Below, one piece after another: positions 1 to 11,302 of a stretch of 64,000 nucleotides of DNA. The notes beneath the pieces were generated by a model. It was not told the origin of the DNA. It made no database searches and saw nothing but the letters and a program-made list of their open reading frames with translations. Every line of letters begins with the position of its first letter. Positions within the stretch are counted from its first letter, which is position 1. The stretch spans positions 107,008 through 171,007 of the forward strand of contig JAPPMG010000100.1 in assembly GCA_028819215.1 (NCBI GenBank), in the 5' to 3' direction. The translations under genes and the position numbers were made by a program. Origin of the DNA: Bryobacterales bacterium (GTDB taxonomy: Bacteria > Acidobacteriota > Terriglobia > Bryobacterales > UBA6623).

Positions 1-320
1 TGCATGCCCGATTGTTCTATTACGATCCCGCTCGGAAGCGGCCCGGCTTGCCGGAGCAAGTGGCCGCCCTCGTTAACGCCATCACTCCGTCCAGCGTTCG
101 CGTCCATCTGGTGAACCTCGACCCGACTCGGGCGCGTCGCCTGATCGTGCAGGCCGGGGCGTACGGCGAGCATCGCTTCGCCGACGTGCGCACTCGAGAC
201 GCTTCCGTTCGCGTCGGGGGCGATCGATTCGAGGTCCTCCTCGAGCCGGGGGCCAGCGGCATCCTGGAGATTGACATGGCTCTGTTTGCAAATCAGCCGG
301 CTTTTCGCGACCTTCCGTGA
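1..320 (+). CDS. C-terminal end of an uncharacterised protein (5' truncated by window)
   Basis: The reading frame is open from the first bases of the window through to the TGA at 318-320, so the true start lies upstream. The TTG at 12 is not a convincing start. The visible ~105 residues contain the stretch VHLVNLDPTRARRLIVQAG, followed by GEHRF and a glycine-rich LEPGASGILEIDM segment. This reads like a small C-terminal beta-sandwich of the kind that closes larger secreted or carbohydrate-related proteins. No catalytic motif is visible, so no function is assigned. Confidence 0.55.
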   Translation, partial: HARLFYYDPARKRPGLPEQVAALVNAITPSSVRVHLVNLDPTRARRLIVQAGAYGEHRFADVRTRDASVRVGGDRFEVLLEPGASGILEIDMALFANQPAFRDLP

Positions 321-670
321 CCGGGGCCAGCTGGAAGGACGCATGCGGCGAGCCACGAATGCACGTTGCTAGCTCGGCTTGACCGTTGAGGCGCCCCTCT
401 CCGTGCCTGCCGTCGGCGGGACTGGAACTGTCTGCCGCAGGCGAATTGCCAGCAAGCCGGCACCGACCCTTGTCGCGAGCACTTACCCCTCATCCGGCGG
501 TCGGAGCAAGTAAGGCCACTTTCGCGTAGTCCGTTGCGGTGCCTGTGCCACACGCCCCCCGGTCGGGATCGCACTCCTGCGTGCGCTAGGCACTTCGGGG
601 TCGGCAGGCACGTTTGGATTGTGCCCGCATGGCGTTGAAGCGAACGCCCGTCTCAGTACACTGAGACGAG
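321..670. other. Intergenic region before uvrB
   Basis: About 350 bases with no convincing gene. The only reading frames are short, lack a Shine-Dalgarno and do not resemble a known protein. The one clear structure is the perfect inverted repeat at its right edge, listed separately. Confidence 0.5.
649..668. promoter_or_regulatory. Perfect 9-bp inverted repeat abutting the uvrB start
   Basis: Arms CGTCTCAGT (649-657) and ACTGAGACG (660-668) are separated by two bases and end two bases before the uvrB ATG. The right arm covers the only purine-rich, ribosome-binding-like sequence, so a protein bound here could block both transcription and translation. uvrB is an SOS gene in many bacteria, so a LexA-type operator is a natural guess. 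The sequence does not match the Escherichia coli or Bacillus LexA box, and this remains an inference. Confidence 0.5.
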
Positions 671-2671
<2,001 letters not shown>

Positions 2672-2714
2672 GGCGGTTGCAGCCTACCTATACTGAGAGT
2701 GGCAGGTAAGGTCG

Positions 2715-3932
2715 ATGAGCGACCAGAGCACAGTATTGCTGGGCGTCACCGGCGGGATCGCCGCATACAAGTCGGCTGAATTGGTGCGGGCTCTCCAAGC
2801 GGAGGGGCACGCAGTGCAGGCAGTGCTGACGAAGGCTGCCACCAAGTTCATCACTCCTCTCACTATCGCTTCCTTGACTGGCAACAAGGTCATCACGGAC
2901 CTGTTCGACGAGAGTTCTCCTGACGAAACGCTGCACAGCGCCATTGCCCACATTGATGTCGCTCAGCGCGCCGATGTCCTGCTTGTCGCGCCCGCGTCGG
3001 CGGACATGCTCGCAAAGTTCGCGCTGGGGCTCGCCGACGACTTCCTCAGCACGGCCCATCTTGCCTTTCGAGGGCCGCTCGTGCTGGCACCGGCCATGAA
3101 TACGAACATGTGGGAGCATCCCGCGACTCGCGAGAACCTTGCCGCCCTCCGGACGCGCGGCGCTCGGATAGTCGAGCCGGGCATCGGAGAACTCGCCTGT
3201 GGCACGGTCGGGCCCGGTCGGCTGGCGGAGTTGGGCGACATCGTCGCTGCCGTGCGTTCGGTTCTGCAAGCTAGGGGCGATCTTCAGAACGAGTGCGTAT
3301 TGGTCACTGCAGGACCCACGCGAGAGGCGTTGGATCCGGTCCGCTATATTTCGAATCGCTCTAGCGGGCGGATGGGCTTCGCTCTCGCAAGCGAGGCGGC
3401 TAGGCGCGGAGCGCGGGTGATTCTGGTCGCCGGCCCCGTAGCCCTGCCAACACCTCCTGGATGCGAGCGCATCGATGTGGAGAGCGCTGCCGAAATGCAC
3501 CAGGCCGTGATGCAACATTTGGGAGAGGCCAGCTTCGCGGTGATGGCAGCCGCCGTGGCGGACTATCGACCCGATCACGCAGCCGCCAGCAAGCTCAAGA
3601 AGCGAGATGGGTTGCCACAGCTGTCGCTCGAAGAGACCCCCGATATCCTACAGTCGGCCGCCGCCCACAAGGGCGACCGCGTCTTGGTTGGCTTTGCCGC
3701 AGAGACCGACGATTTGGAGGCTAACGGTCGGCGCAAGCTCCGCTCTAAGGGCTGCGACCTCATGGTGGCGAATCCCGTTGGTGGAGCCACGGGCTTCGAT
3801 ACAGAGCTCAACCAGGGCATGCTGCTCGCGGCCGATGGCTCGGTACAGCGACTCGATCCCATGTCCAAGGCCGAGATGGCCGGTCGGATTTTCGACGAGG
3901 CGATACGCTTGCGCAAGCGCATGGCGGCCTGA
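2715..3932 (+). CDS. coaBC: Bifunctional phosphopantothenoylcysteine decarboxylase / phosphopantothenate-cysteine ligase
   Basis: This enzyme carries out two consecutive steps of coenzyme A synthesis. CoaB joins cysteine to 4'-phosphopantothenate and CoaC, an FMN enzyme, decarboxylates the product. The CoaC domain covers about residues 1-180, with an FMN-binding N-terminus (GVTGGIAAYKS), catalytic His79 (HIDVAQRAD), the PAMN motif at 126-129 and the flap cysteine in ACGTVGPGR (Cys162). The CoaB domain follows, with SNRSSGRMG, MAAAVADYRP and a Lys-rich loop (SKLKK). The 405 residues match bacterial fused enzymes. The gene sits 13 bases ahead of the uracil-DNA glycosylase gene, so they are probably co-transcribed. 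Confidence 0.97.
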   Translation: MSDQSTVLLGVTGGIAAYKSAELVRALQAEGHAVQAVLTKAATKFITPLTIASLTGNKVITDLFDESSPDETLHSAIAHIDVAQRADVLLVAPASADMLAKFALGLADDFLSTAHLAFRGPLVLAPAMNTNMWEHPATRENLAALRTRGARIVEPGIGELACGTVGPGRLAELGDIVAAVRSVLQARGDLQNECVLVTAGPTREALDPVRYISNRSSGRMGFALASEAARRGARVILVAGPVALPTPPGCERIDVESAAEMHQAVMQHLGEASFAVMAAAVADYRPDHAAASKLKKRDGLPQLSLEETPDILQSAAAHKGDRVLVGFAAETDDLEANGRRKLRSKGCDLMVANPVGGATGFDTELNQGMLLAADGSVQRLDPMSKAEMAGRIFDEAIRLRKRMAA

Positions 3933-3945
3933 AGCGGCTTGGGAC

Positions 3946-4746
3946 ATGTCCGAGCAAGCGCTTCGCAAGCACCTGGAGTTCTATCGGGATCTGGGCTTCG
4001 AAGAGCTATTCGTCCGATCTTCCGAGGCCGAACTAGCGCGCGCGCCCGAGGATCCGGACACGGATGCCGCTACTAGCGCAGAAGTGTCTGTAGAACGGGC
4101 TCCCGCCCCAGCGATATCTTCGGACGAATCCCCGGCTCCGCTGCCTCCGGCCTCGGACGCAGGTTCTGAGCAGCTATCTCCGTTGCAGGTCATTCAAGCA
4201 GACATAGGCGACTGCACCCGCTGCCGCTTGCACAAGGGTCGCAAGACCATCGTGTTCGGCAGCGGCAACCCCAACGCCAAGCTCGTGTTCATCGGCGAAG
4301 GCCCCGGGGCCGACGAGGATGCTCAGGGCCTGCCGTTCGTAGGCCGGGCGGGGCAGCTGCTCACGCGCATGATCGACGGCACGTGCGAACGAATCGGGCT
4401 GCCAATCCGGCGGCCCGATGTCTACATCTGCAACGTTGTCAAGTGCCGCCCGCCCGACAACCGCGCGCCAGAGCTGGACGAGATGGAAATCTGCGGGCAG
4501 TTCCTGTTCCGGCAAGTCAAGGCCATTCAGCCCAAGGCGATCTGCGTTCTGGGCGGGACCGCCGCCAAAGCTCTCCTCAGGCCTGGCGTGGGAATCACGA
4601 AACTGCGCGGCAACTGGACCGAATGGGGCGGGATCCGGGTGATGCCGACCTATCACCCGTCCTATCTGTTGCGCGGGTACAACCCTGAGGGCAAGCGCCA
4701 GGCGTTCGAAGACCTCAAAGAGGTCCTCACCTACGTCTACAAGTGA
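3946..4746 (+). CDS. Uracil-DNA glycosylase, 4Fe-4S type (family 4-like)
   Basis: Removes uracil from DNA at the start of base excision repair. The start is the ATG at 3946, because the frame upstream overlaps coaBC with no coding character. Residues 1-80 are an acidic, Ala/Pro-rich linker and the enzyme begins near 82. Four cysteines (90, 93, 167, 183) have the C-x2-C ... C-x15-C spacing of the iron-sulfur cluster in family 4 enzymes. The active-site block GEGPGADEDAQGLPFVG (117-133) and HPSYLL (237-242) are present. It follows coaBC by 13 bases. The long N-terminal extension is often labelled DNA-polymerase-related in annotations, but this is a glycosylase. Confidence 0.92.
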   Translation: MSEQALRKHLEFYRDLGFEELFVRSSEAELARAPEDPDTDAATSAEVSVERAPAPAISSDESPAPLPPASDAGSEQLSPLQVIQADIGDCTRCRLHKGRKTIVFGSGNPNAKLVFIGEGPGADEDAQGLPFVGRAGQLLTRMIDGTCERIGLPIRRPDVYICNVVKCRPPDNRAPELDEMEICGQFLFRQVKAIQPKAICVLGGTAAKALLRPGVGITKLRGNWTEWGGIRVMPTYHPSYLLRGYNPEGKRQAFEDLKEVLTYVYK

Positions 4747-4961
4747 CGCCGGTCCCGGCGGAGTCGGTCCCCGGCTCGTCACGCATCTTCACGCCGACCG
4801 AGGGATTCCGCCTCACGTGCTGCGACAGCCGTGGACCTGTGTCGACCGCGCGTCGCACTCAAACGCGCGGATTCACGTCTCAGGGCACTCGGCACGATTG
4901 GATCGGGGCGACCGAGTTGCGCGACGAACCTCTTGGAAGCCGCCACCGCCCGCGTTCCACC

Positions 4962-6428
4962 TCAAGCAAGAATCTTGTGCAGGACCTCGCCTTCCACGTC
5001 GGTGAGCCGATAGCTCCGGCCGTTGTAGGTGTACGTGAGGCGCTCGTGGTCCAACCCGAGCAAGTGGAGAATCGTTGCGTGGAAATCGTGCACCGACACC
5101 GGATCGACCGCTGCCTTGAAGCCGAGTTCGTCGGACTCGCCGTAGGACGTTCCTCCCTTGATGCCGCCACCCGCCATCCAAGCCGTAAAGCAGTGCGGAT
5201 TGTGGTCGCGTCCGGGCCTTGAAGTGCCGATCTGGGCGACCGGCAGCCGGCCGAACTCCCCGCCCCAAATCACCAGGGTGTCGTCGAGCATGCCGCGCTG
5301 TTCGAGGTCAGTGATCAGGGCTGCGAACGGCTGATCGGTTTCGCCAGCAAATTGCGAGTGGTTTCCGAGGATGTCGATGTGGCCGTCCCACGCCCGCTGG
5401 TTTGCCGTCCCGCCGGAGTAAATCTGGACGAATCGGACGCCCCGCTCCAGGAGCCGCCGGGCCATGATGCATTGGCGGGCGATATGCCCGCAGCGCTCGC
5501 TGTGCAGGCCGTAGAGTTCCTGGATGTGCGCGGGCTCGCTGTCCACGTCGAGGGCCTCGGGTGCCGCCGACTGCATCCGGTAGGCGAGTTCGAAGCTCTC
5601 GATTCGGGCTGCAAGTTGCGGGTCAAGCGGATTGCGTTCCATGTCCCGGGAGTTTAGGCTTGCAATCAGGTCCAGCTGCGACCGCTGGTGGACATCCGAC
5701 ATCTCCGACGGGGGCGTCAGGTTCTGGATGGGGGCGCCCTTCGGGCGCAGCCATGTGCCTTGGTATGCCCCGGGCAGGAAGCCCGCGCTCCAGTTGGAGG
5801 CGCTGCCCTTCGGCAGGCCGCGGTCCTTGGGATCCGACATCACCACGAACCCCGGCAGGTCGCTGCTTTCGCTTCCTAGTCCATAGGTGATCCAGGACCC
5901 CAGGCTCGGAAAGCCCATCCGAGTCTGCCCGCTGTTGATCATGAAGAGAGCCGGGGAATGGTTATTCGAGCCCGGCAAGCCCGAATGGACGAATGCCATC
6001 CGGTCGACATGCTCGCCCAGATAAGGGAATATCTCGGACACAAGCTTGCCGCTCTGCCCCCGCGGCGTGAACTTGAAGGGAGACTTCAGCAGCGCGCCGA
6101 CTTCCCGCGAGAAGAAGCCGGTGAACTTGTCGAAGCCCTCGAGTTCCTGACCGTGCCGCGTTGTGAGTTCAGGCTTGTAATCCCATGTGTCCACGTGGCT
6201 CGGTCCGCCGTTGATGAAGAGCCAAACGACGCGCTTGGCCTTGGGGGCGAAATGTGTTGGCCGAGGCGCCATCGGATTGAGCGCTCTGTCCGGAACCGAA
6301 GCGGCCTGAAGCAGCCCTTCGTCCGCGAGGATGCCGGCTAACCCGAGCATCCCCAGGCCCATCCCGCAACGTTCCAGCAGCTCGCGACGCGATAGCGCGG
6401 GCAGTGGGGTGGTATGTGTGTCTCTCAT
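4962..6428 (-). CDS. DUF1501 family secreted protein
   Basis: This family belongs to the alkaline-phosphatase/sulfatase-like superfamily and is common in Planctomycetes and Acidobacteria, almost always beside a PSD1-type cytochrome. The N-terminus has a twin-arginine-like SRRELLERCG motif and a hydrophobic stretch, so export is likely. The hallmark GGPSHVDTWDYKP occurs near residue 77, and WGGEFGRLPVAQ and RDHNPHCFTAW near the C-terminus. The start was set at 6428, with a GGTGAG ribosome-binding site a few bases upstream. An in-frame GTG at 6437 overlapping the neighbour's stop is the alternative. The tight link to the PSD1 gene indicates one operon. The substrate is not established. Confidence 0.9.
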   Translation of the reverse strand: MRDTHTTPLPALSRRELLERCGMGLGMLGLAGILADEGLLQAASVPDRALNPMAPRPTHFAPKAKRVVWLFINGGPSHVDTWDYKPELTTRHGQELEGFDKFTGFFSREVGALLKSPFKFTPRGQSGKLVSEIFPYLGEHVDRMAFVHSGLPGSNNHSPALFMINSGQTRMGFPSLGSWITYGLGSESSDLPGFVVMSDPKDRGLPKGSASNWSAGFLPGAYQGTWLRPKGAPIQNLTPPSEMSDVHQRSQLDLIASLNSRDMERNPLDPQLAARIESFELAYRMQSAAPEALDVDSEPAHIQELYGLHSERCGHIARQCIMARRLLERGVRFVQIYSGGTANQRAWDGHIDILGNHSQFAGETDQPFAALITDLEQRGMLDDTLVIWGGEFGRLPVAQIGTSRPGRDHNPHCFTAWMAGGGIKGGTSYGESDELGFKAAVDPVSVHDFHATILHLLGLDHERLTYTYNGRSYRLTDVEGEVLHKILA

Positions 6429-6433
6429 GCTTC

Positions 6434-9400
6434 TCACCGGATGTAGAGGAATTCGTTCAGGCTCATCAAGGACTGGCAGAAGTCAACCAGCGCGAGGCGG
6501 TCCGGCTCGAGCTCGCCGTCCTTGCGGTACAGGTCCACCTGACGCTCCAGGAATGCCACTCCTTGGGCAGCTTCCGATGGCCCGGGCGGACGCGCGAAAG
6601 CGGTCCGGTAGGCCTTCTCGACCGCTGCTTGCGGCTCCAAGCCAGCCAACCGGGACGAGAAATTCCTCGCATAGCGGCGCGTGAACGGGCTGTTGAGGAA
6701 AAGCAGCGCTTGGGGGGCGATCGTCGTGGACGGTCGGCGGCCAATGCCGACGAGGTGCTCGGGCCAGTCGAACAACATCATCGAAGGGATTAGCTCGCTA
6801 CGCTTGACGAAAAAATAGACGCTGCGCCTAGGCATGCTCTCGTTCTGCACCCCAATTCCATACATGGTCGGGTCGAGCGTCCCGGACACCGCCAGCATGG
6901 AGTCGCGAATCGCCTCGGCTTCGAGCCTCCTCGGCGTCCAGCGCCAGCGAAGTCGGTTCGACGAGTCGACGGCGGCCTTCGAGCTGTCGACGGTCGAATC
7001 GACCCTGTAGACGCTGCTGGCCATGATCATGCGGTGCAGGCGCTTGAGCTGCCAACCATTCTGAATGAGGTCCCCAGCCAGCCAGGCAAGGAGTTCCGGG
7101 TGGGTCGGACGCGCGCCCATTGCCCCGAAATTACTCGGAGTGGCCACGATTCCGGTACCGAAATGGTGGTGCCAGACCCGGTTGACGATGACACGCGCCA
7201 GCAGCGCGCCCGCGCCGGATTCGGAATCGGTGAGCCACTTGGCGAGCGAAGCTCGATGAAATCCACTGCGCTCCCATCCGGGCGGCGGCTTCTCGAGCCA
7301 GTGCCCCGGTTCCGCGTCCCGGCGGGTCAGAATCGGCAATGCCCGCGGCTCGGCTGGCTCCAGCTTCAGATTCGCATCGCCACGTCGGAGAACGTAGGTC
7401 TGCTCGTAGAAATGCGGATAGCCCCTCCCGTTGGCATTGTGACGTGGCTTTGCGAACCCTTCCGCTGTTGCCTGGATTTTCGTGAACGAAGGCTTCGGTA
7501 TGCGAGCTTCGTGGTCACGGATCGCCGCGCTCGCCTCCATCCACTCTTGGTTCTTGCGGGCGAAGTCCTTGAGCAGGAGGACCTTCTGGCCGTCCGTCAG
7601 GGACTCGACCCCTGTCTCCCGGAGTCCGGCCAAGCCCTCGACGAGGCCTTGCGAGACACCTTCTCCAACCGCAAAACCGGGTTCGGTCGAGTCCGTCACG
7701 GACAGGCGAAGACGCCCCAGGCTGAAATGCGAGTTATAGCCGAATACGAGCTTGATTGCTAGCCGCAATCCGCCGTCGAAACTCGCGGGTTCCTCGAAAT
7801 CAAAGATGGCGGCGTGGTCCGAGCCGACCCCGGCCGGGGGGAGTGCCCAGCCGCTTCTGTCGCTGTTGTCCTCGATAGCCAAGGAGACGGAGGCGTAGCC
7901 CGCTTCCAGTTGGTCCGTTGCCCGCGCGTTCCGCAACTTGAGCTTCACGGGATCGACTTCGGGTTCCGACATCGGCCGGGCCTCCGCCGAAACGCGGCCG
8001 AGGAGGAACTCCCCATCATGCGAGCGGCCAGGGCCGTTGAACGGTAATGACGGGTGCGTCAAGGCCTCGACCCTGAGGGCTCGCAGATCTCTTGCGGAGA
8101 TGTTGGCGACGAGCGTGTAGGTATCAAAGTCGACATTGTCGCCACTGAACAGGATCGAACCGTCGTCGAGCTTGTCTGCCGTAGCTCGGCTGGCAGTCTT
8201 GATGTCGACGATATCCAGGACCTGCCATTCACCGGCGCCGGAACCGGGAGCCCCGTCCCTGAGCCATTGCTCGAATGCCTCGCCAGCCAACTCGCGCTCG
8301 ATTTCCTCTCGTTTCTGGCGAAGCTCCTTGAGCCGACCCTCCCACTCAGCCCTTTCGGTTCTGAACTTTCCAGGATTCGGATCGTGCTCGATGATCGACC
8401 GCGTCGTGCGACCGAAGATCGCCGCCATCTGGTAGTAGTCACGAGCGGATATCGGATCATGCTTGTGATCGTGGCAGCGGGCGCAGCCCACGGTGAGCCC
8501 GAGCATCGCCGTTCCGAGAGTGCCAATCATGTCGTCGAGTTCGTCGTAGCGCGAAATCTCGAACTCGGCGTCCGAGATTTGCGTCGGGAAGGGGCCGTTT
8601 CCCATAAACCCGGTCGCCATCAGGGCAAGGGCATTCTCGGGTTCCAGTTCGTCCCCGGCGACTTGCAGCCTGACAAATCGGTCGTAGGGCATGTCGCGGT
8701 TGAATGCCTTGATCAGAAAGTCCCTGTAATGGTAGGCGAATGGCCGGTCGTAGTCCTCCTCGAAGCCGTAGCTCTCGGCGAACCGAGCGATGTCCATCCA
8801 GTGGCGTGCCCACCTCTCACCGTAGTGCGGCGACTCGAGCAACTCGTCGATGAGTCGTTCAAACGCATCGGACGCCGAGTCGTTCGCGAATTCCTCCACG
8901 CGCTCCGGGCTGGGCGGCAGACCCAGCAAATCGAGCGATGCGCGCCGGATCAGGGTGCGCCGGCCGGCCGGAGAATTCGGCTCGATTCCAGCAGCCTCAA
9001 GTCTGGCCAGTATGAACCGATCGATCGGAGTCCTTGCCCAGGTTTCGTCGGCGACTGCCGGGGGGGCGGTCCCCATCAACGGGCCGAACGACCAGAAGCG
9101 CGCACGGTCGCCCGCCTCGGAAACCGGTTCGCCGGTGCTGGTAAGGGGTTGATCGTACGGGGCGCCGAGATCCACCCAGCGGCCCACCGCGTCGATCTTT
9201 TCGTCGGGGAGCTTGTCCTGGCCGAATGGCATGAAGGGCTGGCGCTCGTGCCGCAAGACGGCGAGAAGCGCGCTCGACTCGGCCGATGCTCCCATCTTGC
9301 CGCTCGCAACCAGGGCACCTCGGGACCTCAAGTCCAGCCCGCCCATGACTTGGCCGTCCCCGTGACATCCAAGGCAGCTGTCTAGAAACAGCGGCTGGAT

Positions 9401-9535
9401 CTCGGAACGAAAGACCGCGAGACCCTCGGCCATGCGTTCTGGGTGCTCGTCATCGACTTGCTGCGCCAGTGCTGAAGTGCCGACCATGCAGCAAACCAGG
9501 GGGATATTCCAGACGGCACGCCGACGCGCACGCAA
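6434..9535 (-). CDS. PSD1-type cytochrome c domain protein (DUF1549/DUF1553)
   Basis: A large exported protein pairing a Planctomycete-type cytochrome domain with DUF1549 and DUF1553. A cytochrome c motif CLGCH lies near the N-terminus after a signal-like stretch ending in SALAQQ. DUF1549 follows (the HWMDIARFAESYG region) with a second CxxCH in CARCHDHKHDP. DUF1553 is C-terminal (VNRVWHHHFGTG ... FFVKRSELIPSMM). The frame is open up to 9775, so the start is uncertain. The TTG at 9535 directly before RARRRAVWNIP gives a sensible signal peptide, and an ATG at 9664 is the other option. The downstream DUF1501 gene is translationally coupled. Probably periplasmic; substrate unknown. Confidence 0.85.
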   Translation of the reverse strand: MRARRRAVWNIPLVCCMVGTSALAQQVDDEHPERMAEGLAVFRSEIQPLFLDSCLGCHGDGQVMGGLDLRSRGALVASGKMGASAESSALLAVLRHERQPFMPFGQDKLPDEKIDAVGRWVDLGAPYDQPLTSTGEPVSEAGDRARFWSFGPLMGTAPPAVADETWARTPIDRFILARLEAAGIEPNSPAGRRTLIRRASLDLLGLPPSPERVEEFANDSASDAFERLIDELLESPHYGERWARHWMDIARFAESYGFEEDYDRPFAYHYRDFLIKAFNRDMPYDRFVRLQVAGDELEPENALALMATGFMGNGPFPTQISDAEFEISRYDELDDMIGTLGTAMLGLTVGCARCHDHKHDPISARDYYQMAAIFGRTTRSIIEHDPNPGKFRTERAEWEGRLKELRQKREEIERELAGEAFEQWLRDGAPGSGAGEWQVLDIVDIKTASRATADKLDDGSILFSGDNVDFDTYTLVANISARDLRALRVEALTHPSLPFNGPGRSHDGEFLLGRVSAEARPMSEPEVDPVKLKLRNARATDQLEAGYASVSLAIEDNSDRSGWALPPAGVGSDHAAIFDFEEPASFDGGLRLAIKLVFGYNSHFSLGRLRLSVTDSTEPGFAVGEGVSQGLVEGLAGLRETGVESLTDGQKVLLLKDFARKNQEWMEASAAIRDHEARIPKPSFTKIQATAEGFAKPRHNANGRGYPHFYEQTYVLRRGDANLKLEPAEPRALPILTRRDAEPGHWLEKPPPGWERSGFHRASLAKWLTDSESGAGALLARVIVNRVWHHHFGTGIVATPSNFGAMGARPTHPELLAWLAGDLIQNGWQLKRLHRMIMASSVYRVDSTVDSSKAAVDSSNRLRWRWTPRRLEAEAIRDSMLAVSGTLDPTMYGIGVQNESMPRRSVYFFVKRSELIPSMMLFDWPEHLVGIGRRPSTTIAPQALLFLNSPFTRRYARNFSSRLAGLEPQAAVEKAYRTAFARPPGPSEAAQGVAFLERQVDLYRKDGELEPDRLALVDFCQSLMSLNEFLYIR

Positions 9536-10042
9536 GGTAGGACGGCCCGTGCGTAGTGCGCCGCAATGACTGCCGCCGGTTCGGTCAGGGACCTTGCGAA
9601 CGGCTGCTGGTGGCTCGATGGAGAGGCGTTTCGCGAACCCGTTGGCCATCCCCATTCGCAGCATTGCGAACCCAGTATAGTGTTGCCGCGCTCGAACGGA
9701 GACCTTTGAAATCAAGGCCTCGGGGGACGCCGGGTCCGAGCGCCGGCGTACCGTGCGGCCGTATAGCACGGCCACCTGCCCTAGCCCGCATCCGTCACCA
9801 ACTTTGGCGAGGATCGGATTCTGGCGTCCTGGATCCGGAGAGTGGGCTGTCGGGAGGGGGCTCGCAATTGGTTTCCGGCCTGGTCGTGCGGTAATGCCCT
9901 CGTGTAGCCACCTCTTCCTCGAAGCTCGACCGGTTCCGGGAGATTATTGGCGCTCCGATCGGTCACCAGGCGCTTCGCGCACACACCCCCTGCCCAGCCG
10001 TCCCACGCAACGGCTTGACGGACTCTTCCTCGGACCCACCGC
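9536..10042. other. Region upstream of the PSD1 gene, next to IS remnant
   Basis: About 500 bases between the proposed PSD1 start and the 3' end of the decayed transposase. Its left part is open in the PSD1 frame and could be coding if that gene starts further upstream. The right part (about 9780-10040) shows no gene. I could not find a terminal inverted repeat of the IS here. Confidence 0.4.
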
Positions 10043-11208
10043 CTATCCCGACGCAACCTCCCGGAGTCGTGACAGGCTGTGCGCGAACAGCTCCTGGCGC
10101 GGAAACACCGAGGACAGGGACACCCAGATCCTCCGCACGCTCATCCGTACCGTCGCGGCCACCTTCAGCAGCAGAGCCCGGATCGTCCCGAACTGCGCCG
10201 TCGCCAGCTCCGTCCCGGCCAGACCCACCTGCCGCAGCACCTCCAGCAACGCCGCGGCGAACAAAGCCCAGTACAGCCGCAGCTGGTTCGCCCGCAGCGT
10301 CGCCGCCGAGGTCCGGTCTGCGAACAGGTCCAGCTGCTGCTCTTTGATGCGGTTCCCCATGTCCCCCCGCGCGCAGCACAGCTGCTCGTACAGCGCCTGC
10401 CTCCCGATCCGGCCCCGCTGCAGACTGGTCACCACGAAACGCTGCTTGTCCCCGCGCACCTGGTCCGGCAGCCACTCCGCCTTGCCCACCACACGCCGCT
10501 TGCAGCTCCAGCTCGCCAGCGTCCGGTAGCGGAAGTCCCGGTACCGCCGCGAGGCCCGCCCGCTGGCCACCCCCCGGCTCCGCGACCGCCGCTGCTGCCG
10601 TGCCAACGCCCGCTGCAGCCGTGGGTTGCGGGCCAATCCGGACACGTAGTCGACCCCCGCCTGCCCCTCGCACCACGCCATCAGCTCCTCGCGGCAGAAG
10701 CCCGAGTCCCCCCGCACGATCACCCGCACCCGCGGCCAGCGCTGGCGGATCTGCCTCACGATTCGCTTGAGCTCCTTCAGCGCCCCGTCCGCCCCGTCCC
10801 GGTTGGCCGTCCGCAGCCGCCCGCACAGGATGTGCGGACCGCAGGTCACATACGATGGCCCCGGTCGCGTTCGCGCGCGCGGCTCTCGCCGGTGACGTCG
10901 TCGCGGCCCACGGCGAGCGCGAGCAGGCTGTCCTCGCGCAGTCGGTCGTGATCGCAGAGGTCTTCATAGCCGAGCACGAGGCCGAACAGGCGCTGGGCGA
11001 GCAGGTGCGGGGGGGCATGCTCGCAGCGGCCGGGATTGCGGTGATCGGCGAAGCAGGCGGCCAAGCGCTGGGTCAGGCCGATGCGCTGGTCGACGGCCCG
11101 TAGCAAGAGGGCTCCGCCATCGGAGGACATGCGGCCGCCGTCAAAGCCGGCGCGAACTTTGCGGCAGCCCTGCTTGGGGAGGTCGATTGTGATACAGCGT
11201 GTGGGCAT
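10043..11208 (-). pseudogene. IS1380-type transposase, internally deleted and frameshifted
   Basis: Two pieces of one DDE transposase lie end to end. The N-terminal piece (11208 to about 10855) has FDGGRMSSDGGALLLRAVD and ends at RARERDRGH. The C-terminal piece (about 10852 to 10043) resumes in another frame with CGPHILCGRLRTANRDGA, includes the RGDSGFCREELMAWCE core and continues to the end. By comparison with intact IS1380 proteins (about 440 residues), roughly 60 residues are missing at the junction. The missing part would carry the first catalytic Asp block. The element therefore cannot encode an active transposase. Terminal repeats were not identified. Confidence 0.85.
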
Positions 11209-11222
11209 GGGGTGTGTTTGTT

Positions 11223-11258
11223 GGTAGCACGTAAATTGATGATAACAAACATGTTACC
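11223..11258. repeat. AT-rich imperfect inverted repeat upstream of the transposase remnant
   Basis: GGTAGCACGT (11223-11232) is an 8-of-10 inverted match to ACATGTTACC (11249-11258). Inside the right half, TAACA and TGTTA form a further short palindrome. The segment is much more AT-rich than its surroundings and lies just 5' of the transposase. It is probably the promoter/terminal region of the old insertion sequence. Confidence 0.35.
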
Positions 11259-11302
11259 ACAAATTCACACCTCATTTCACCCCCCTTGGTGAGATACCCG
11301 GG

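Noticed and set aside
3607..3945. Upstream extension of the uracil-DNA glycosylase frame
   Set aside because: It overlaps coaBC entirely and has no family likeness; the ATG at 3946 is a normal start.
9963..11018. A 351-codon open frame on the minus strand across the IS remnant
   Set aside because: It runs in a different frame from the transposase pieces and reads as Ala/Gly/Arg low-complexity; it is a shadow of the GC-rich transposase.
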